DNA of 64,000 nucleotides from Marinobacter sp. es.048. GTDB lineage: Bacteria; Pseudomonadota; Gammaproteobacteria; Pseudomonadales; Oleiphilaceae. This document shows, in pieces, positions 61,392 through 64,000 of this stretch; within the stretch, counting starts at the first letter, position 1, and each line of letters starts with the position of its first letter. The translations under genes and the position numbers were made by a program. Under the pieces are notes generated by a model. That model ran no database searches, was not told the DNA's origin, and saw only the letters and a list, made by a program, of their open reading frames with translations. The stretch covers positions 930,001 through 994,000 of the forward strand of contig NZ_FYFA01000001.1 in assembly GCF_900188435.1 (NCBI RefSeq), read 5' to 3'.

Positions 61392-62492
61392 ATGACAGAG
61401 CTGCGCGACCTGACGCCCCACGCGTCGATTACCCAGGAGCAGGCCAGCAGGGATGGCCGCCAGCGTCGGCTGTTGCGTACTTTCCTCCCGGAGATGGTTG
61501 CCCTTGAGCGACTGCTGGCCGAGGCGCCGGAAGTGGCGACCACCCGGGTGGTTGAGCGAGTGGTCATGAAGGATTTGTCGCTGCCCATCTACAAGGTCGA
61601 TATTGGCTCATCTCGGCCGGATGTGCCGGTAGTACTGCTTGTCGGTGGTGTGCACGGGCTTGAGCGCATTGGCAGCCAGGTTGTGATGGCCTGGCTGAAG
61701 TCGCTGCTTGCCAGAGTGACCTGGGACAAGCATCTGGCGGGATTGCTGCAGAAAGTGCGCATTACCCTGTTGCCCATTCTCAACCCGGGCGGCATGTACC
61801 TGAACCAGCGCAGTAATCCCAATGGTGTGGATCTGATGCGAAATGCGCCGATCACCGCCCAGGATCGTAGCGCATTCCTGCTTGGAGGGCAGCGGATCTC
61901 GCCCCGCTTACCCTGGTACACCGGAGATCCAGAACAAGGTATGGAACCGGAAAACCAGGCGCTGGAAGCGGTGATTCAGGAGCTGCTTCCGGGACGCCCT
62001 TTCAGCGTGTCGCTCGACTGCCATTCCGGGTTTGGCATGCAGGATCAGATCTGGTTTCCCTACGCCTACCGGCGAAGACCCATGCGCCGGATCGCTTCGG
62101 TCATGGCGCTGAAGCTGACCTGGGAACAGGCTTACCCCAATCACGACTACCGCTTCGAACCCCAGTCTCGACATTACCTGACCCACGGTGATTTGTGGGA
62201 CTACTTTTATAAGCAGGTCAATCGCGAAAATGCTGGTGTCTTTCTGCCTCTCACCCTGGAAATGGGTTCCTGGCGATGGATCCGCAAGCGCCCACGTCAG
62301 CTGCTGAGACTGGACGGCTTTTTCAATCCCCTGGCGCCCCATCGCCACAAGCGGGTTTTGCGAAGCCATCTGACCTTGATGGACTTTCTGGTTAACGCCG
62401 CTGCCAGCCACGAAAACTGGTTGCCGGTTCGGGAAGAGGCGTCCATGCTGAGGGAAGCCGCGATCATGCACTGGTATCGCGATTCGCACTAG
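61392..62492 (+). CDS. M14-family zinc carboxypeptidase-like protein
   Basis: 366-residue metallopeptidase-like protein without a signal peptide, so cytosolic. The HxxE zinc motif is GGVHGLERIGSQ (near residue 85), the third His ligand is in LDCHSGFGMQDQ (near 215), and a candidate catalytic Glu is in TLEMGSWRW (near 295). Substrate unknown; related proteins act on peptides or murein fragments. ATG at 61392; no strong ribosome-binding site. The alpha/beta hydrolase follows 41 bases later. Confidence 0.85.
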   Translation: MTELRDLTPHASITQEQASRDGRQRRLLRTFLPEMVALERLLAEAPEVATTRVVERVVMKDLSLPIYKVDIGSSRPDVPVVLLVGGVHGLERIGSQVVMAWLKSLLARVTWDKHLAGLLQKVRITLLPILNPGGMYLNQRSNPNGVDLMRNAPITAQDRSAFLLGGQRISPRLPWYTGDPEQGMEPENQALEAVIQELLPGRPFSVSLDCHSGFGMQDQIWFPYAYRRRPMRRIASVMALKLTWEQAYPNHDYRFEPQSRHYLTHGDLWDYFYKQVNRENAGVFLPLTLEMGSWRWIRKRPRQLLRLDGFFNPLAPHRHKRVLRSHLTLMDFLVNAAASHENWLPVREEASMLREAAIMHWYRDSH

Positions 62493-62533
62493 CGATTCAG
62501 TGGGTCTGGGCATTCATCAAACGGAACACTTGT

Positions 62534-63268
62534 ATGCACTGGATTCTGTTGCGGGGGCTGGCGCGGGAACACGCGCACTGGGGAAGCTTTCCGGACCGCC
62601 TGCGGGAAGTATTTCCGGGTCACCAGTTCCACATGGTCGATCTGCCCGGCACGGGCGTGCGCTATCGAGAGGACAGCCCGGGAACGGTGGCGGCGATTCG
62701 GGAGGTCGTCTCCCGGCACGTCAGCCATATTCCCGGTCCTTTCAGTATCCTGGCAATCTCGATGGGTGGCATGGTGGCACTGGACTGGGCCCAACATGCC
62801 GCCGAGGGCCAAATCCAGAATCTTGTCCTGATCAACACCAGTTTCGGCTTCAGCCCTCCGTGGCAGCGCATGCGGCCAGGAGCCTGGCCCAGGGTGCTGA
62901 GACTATTGGGTCGCCGGGAACTGTTCGATCGCGAGCGGGACATTCTCCGGCTCACCTCCAATCGTGAGGTTCCCCTGTCACTGGCAAAACGGTGGTATAG
63001 CATACAACGACAACGGCCCGTCAGTACCCGGAATGCGGTCAGCCAGTTGGCGGCAGCGGCCCGCTACAAGCCCGGCAAAAAGCGCCCGATGTCAGATGCC
63101 CTGATACTGGCGAGCAGGGGTGATCGTATCGTTCACTGGCGCTGCAGTGTCGCGCTGGAAGAGCGCTGGCAATGGACCATGAAATTGCACCCGGATGCAG
63201 GACATGATCTCCCTCTGGACGACCCAGAGTGGATTATCCAGCAGCTTTGCAACTGGTTGTCCCGGTAG
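62534..63268 (+). CDS. Alpha/beta hydrolase with unusual nucleophile elbow
   Basis: 244-residue hydrolase. The nucleophile site reads LAISMGGMVALDWA (near residue 75), so the elbow is A-x-S-x-G rather than G-x-S-x-G. The Asp is in ASRGDRIVHW (near 195) and the His in PDAGHDLPLDDPEW (near 222). No signal peptide. Substrate unknown; BioH-like or other small-ester enzymes are possible. ATG at 62534. Confidence 0.85.
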   Translation: MHWILLRGLAREHAHWGSFPDRLREVFPGHQFHMVDLPGTGVRYREDSPGTVAAIREVVSRHVSHIPGPFSILAISMGGMVALDWAQHAAEGQIQNLVLINTSFGFSPPWQRMRPGAWPRVLRLLGRRELFDRERDILRLTSNREVPLSLAKRWYSIQRQRPVSTRNAVSQLAAAARYKPGKKRPMSDALILASRGDRIVHWRCSVALEERWQWTMKLHPDAGHDLPLDDPEWIIQQLCNWLSR

Positions 63269-63359
63269 CGCCGGTTGCTTGACGCAACTGTTCTTTCCGG
63301 TCAGTCTTCTCGTTTTACACCGCCAAAGCCGTTGTTGACAGGAAACGGAGCTGATAACA

Positions 63360-63977
63360 ATGAAAATCTTCGAAACCAAAACCGCCCCCAACCCCCGCCG
63401 TGTGCGGATGTTCATGGCCGAGAAAGGCCTGCTGGACAAGGCCGAGTTCATCGAAATCGACCTGCAGAAGGGCGAAAACCTGACCCCGGAATTTGTCGCC
63501 CGTAATCCGATGAAGAAAGTGCCGGTGATGGAGCTGGATGATGGCACCTCCATCGCCGAGACCATGGCAATCTGCCGCTATTTCGAAGAGAGCTACCCGG
63601 ATACGCCGAGCCTGCTGGGCGATACCCCGTTGGAAAAGGCCCAGCTTGAACAGTGGCTGCGCTGGATCGAGCTGTTCTTCTTTATGCCCACCGGCATGTG
63701 TTTCCAGCACACCACCGGCTATTTCAAGGACCGGATGAACCCCATCAAGGAATGGGGCGAAGAGTGTGGCAAGAGCGTGGAGAAATTCATGCATTTTCTC
63801 GACAAGCAACTCGACGGCAAAGAATACATCTGTTGCGACCGGTTCACCGCCGCTGATATCAACGCCTTCACGACAGTGGCGTTTGCCCGGGTAGTGGGTA
63901 TTCGGATCAAGCCGGAGCAGTCCAATTTGCAGGCCTGGTACGACCGCATCAAGGCTCGCCCCTCTGCCCAAGCATAA
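63360..63977 (+). CDS. Glutathione S-transferase family protein
   Basis: 205-residue GST with N-terminal KIFETKTAPNPRRVRMFMAEKG and the GSH-site block VPVMELDDGTSIAETMAICRYFEE (residues ~52-75); C-terminal domain has ADINAFTTVAFA. The FTAADINAF segment is the conserved N-capping box of the GST fold. ATG at 63360 behind GGAGCTG. It resembles the bacterial beta/omega-like GSTs; substrate unknown. The remaining 23 bases to the window end hold nothing clear. Confidence 0.9.
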   Translation: MKIFETKTAPNPRRVRMFMAEKGLLDKAEFIEIDLQKGENLTPEFVARNPMKKVPVMELDDGTSIAETMAICRYFEESYPDTPSLLGDTPLEKAQLEQWLRWIELFFFMPTGMCFQHTTGYFKDRMNPIKEWGEECGKSVEKFMHFLDKQLDGKEYICCDRFTAADINAFTTVAFARVVGIRIKPEQSNLQAWYDRIKARPSAQA

Positions 63978-64000
63978 GACCCTGGCCTGAGGTCCGGGCT

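Overview
The window is about 64 kb of ordinary-looking chromosome from a gamma-proteobacterium of roughly 58-60% G+C (estimated by eye). The gene content and order point to Marinobacter or a close relative of Pseudomonas. Supporting blocks are phoB-ubiA-ubiC-rubredoxin-rubredoxin reductase, radC/coaBC-dut-algC-argB, a Mg-type HemB, a SutA-like protein, a Vfr-type CRP, PanP aspartate decarboxylase, and a lipid and aldehyde-oriented accessory set (coniferyl-aldehyde-type dehydrogenase, lipase chaperone, TesB, sterol-desaturase-like hydroxylase). The genus is inferred, not proven. I see no tRNA, rRNA, CRISPR array or prophage.

Layout. 1-8.2 kb: end of phoB, ubiquinone entry genes ubiA/ubiC, hpt, rubredoxin and its reductase, tesB, a membrane DISM-GGDEF-EAL protein and a flavodoxin. 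8.2-10.6 kb: a diguanylate cyclase gene broken twice, by a complete 1232-bp IS3-family element (3-bp target duplication ATC, programmed -1 frameshift) and by an independent frameshift. 10.8-19.4 kb: phosphate permease with a possible Pho box, a small conserved-looking ORF, panP, a DUF503 gene, a tetR-aidB operon with its operator, a sutA-like gene and a lipase chaperone without its lipase. 19.5-30.6 kb: hemB, ppk, a DUF945 protein, coaD, a decayed GMC oxidoreductase fragment, an aldehyde dehydrogenase with a divergent TetR and a palindromic operator, engB, cytochrome c4, dsbA and an EEP-family hydrolase. 30.6-41.5 kb: rpmG/rpmB, radC, coaBC, dut, algC (with a long N-terminal membrane extension), argB, an unknown periplasmic protein, argE and argA. 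41.5-53.4 kb: lipoprotein aminopeptidase, a large PilZ-DUF1631-GGDEF-EAL protein with degenerate catalytic motifs, prkB, pirin, speD, an OsmC-family protein, vfr and modCBA. 53.4-64 kb: a hydrolase that has lost its nucleophile, sterol desaturase, a GST, a META-domain lipoprotein, solute-binding lipoprotein, a glycine-betaine/choline-type ABC operon, an M14 peptidase, an alpha/beta hydrolase and a second GST.

The most interesting non-coding signal is a family of three long hairpin elements at 12756-12944, 15197-15310 and 40057-40167. Each follows the 3' end of a gene. The outer stem sequence is different in every copy but self-complementary within each copy, while a short inner core is shared. 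That pattern (sequence drift with pairing kept) suggests selection on RNA or DNA structure. They lack U-tracts, so they are not classical intrinsic terminators.

Other notable points are the in-frame loss of the catalytic serine region in a monoacylglycerol-lipase-like protein, an orphan lipase foldase, and an arginine-operon gene that ends in a possible Sm-like domain.
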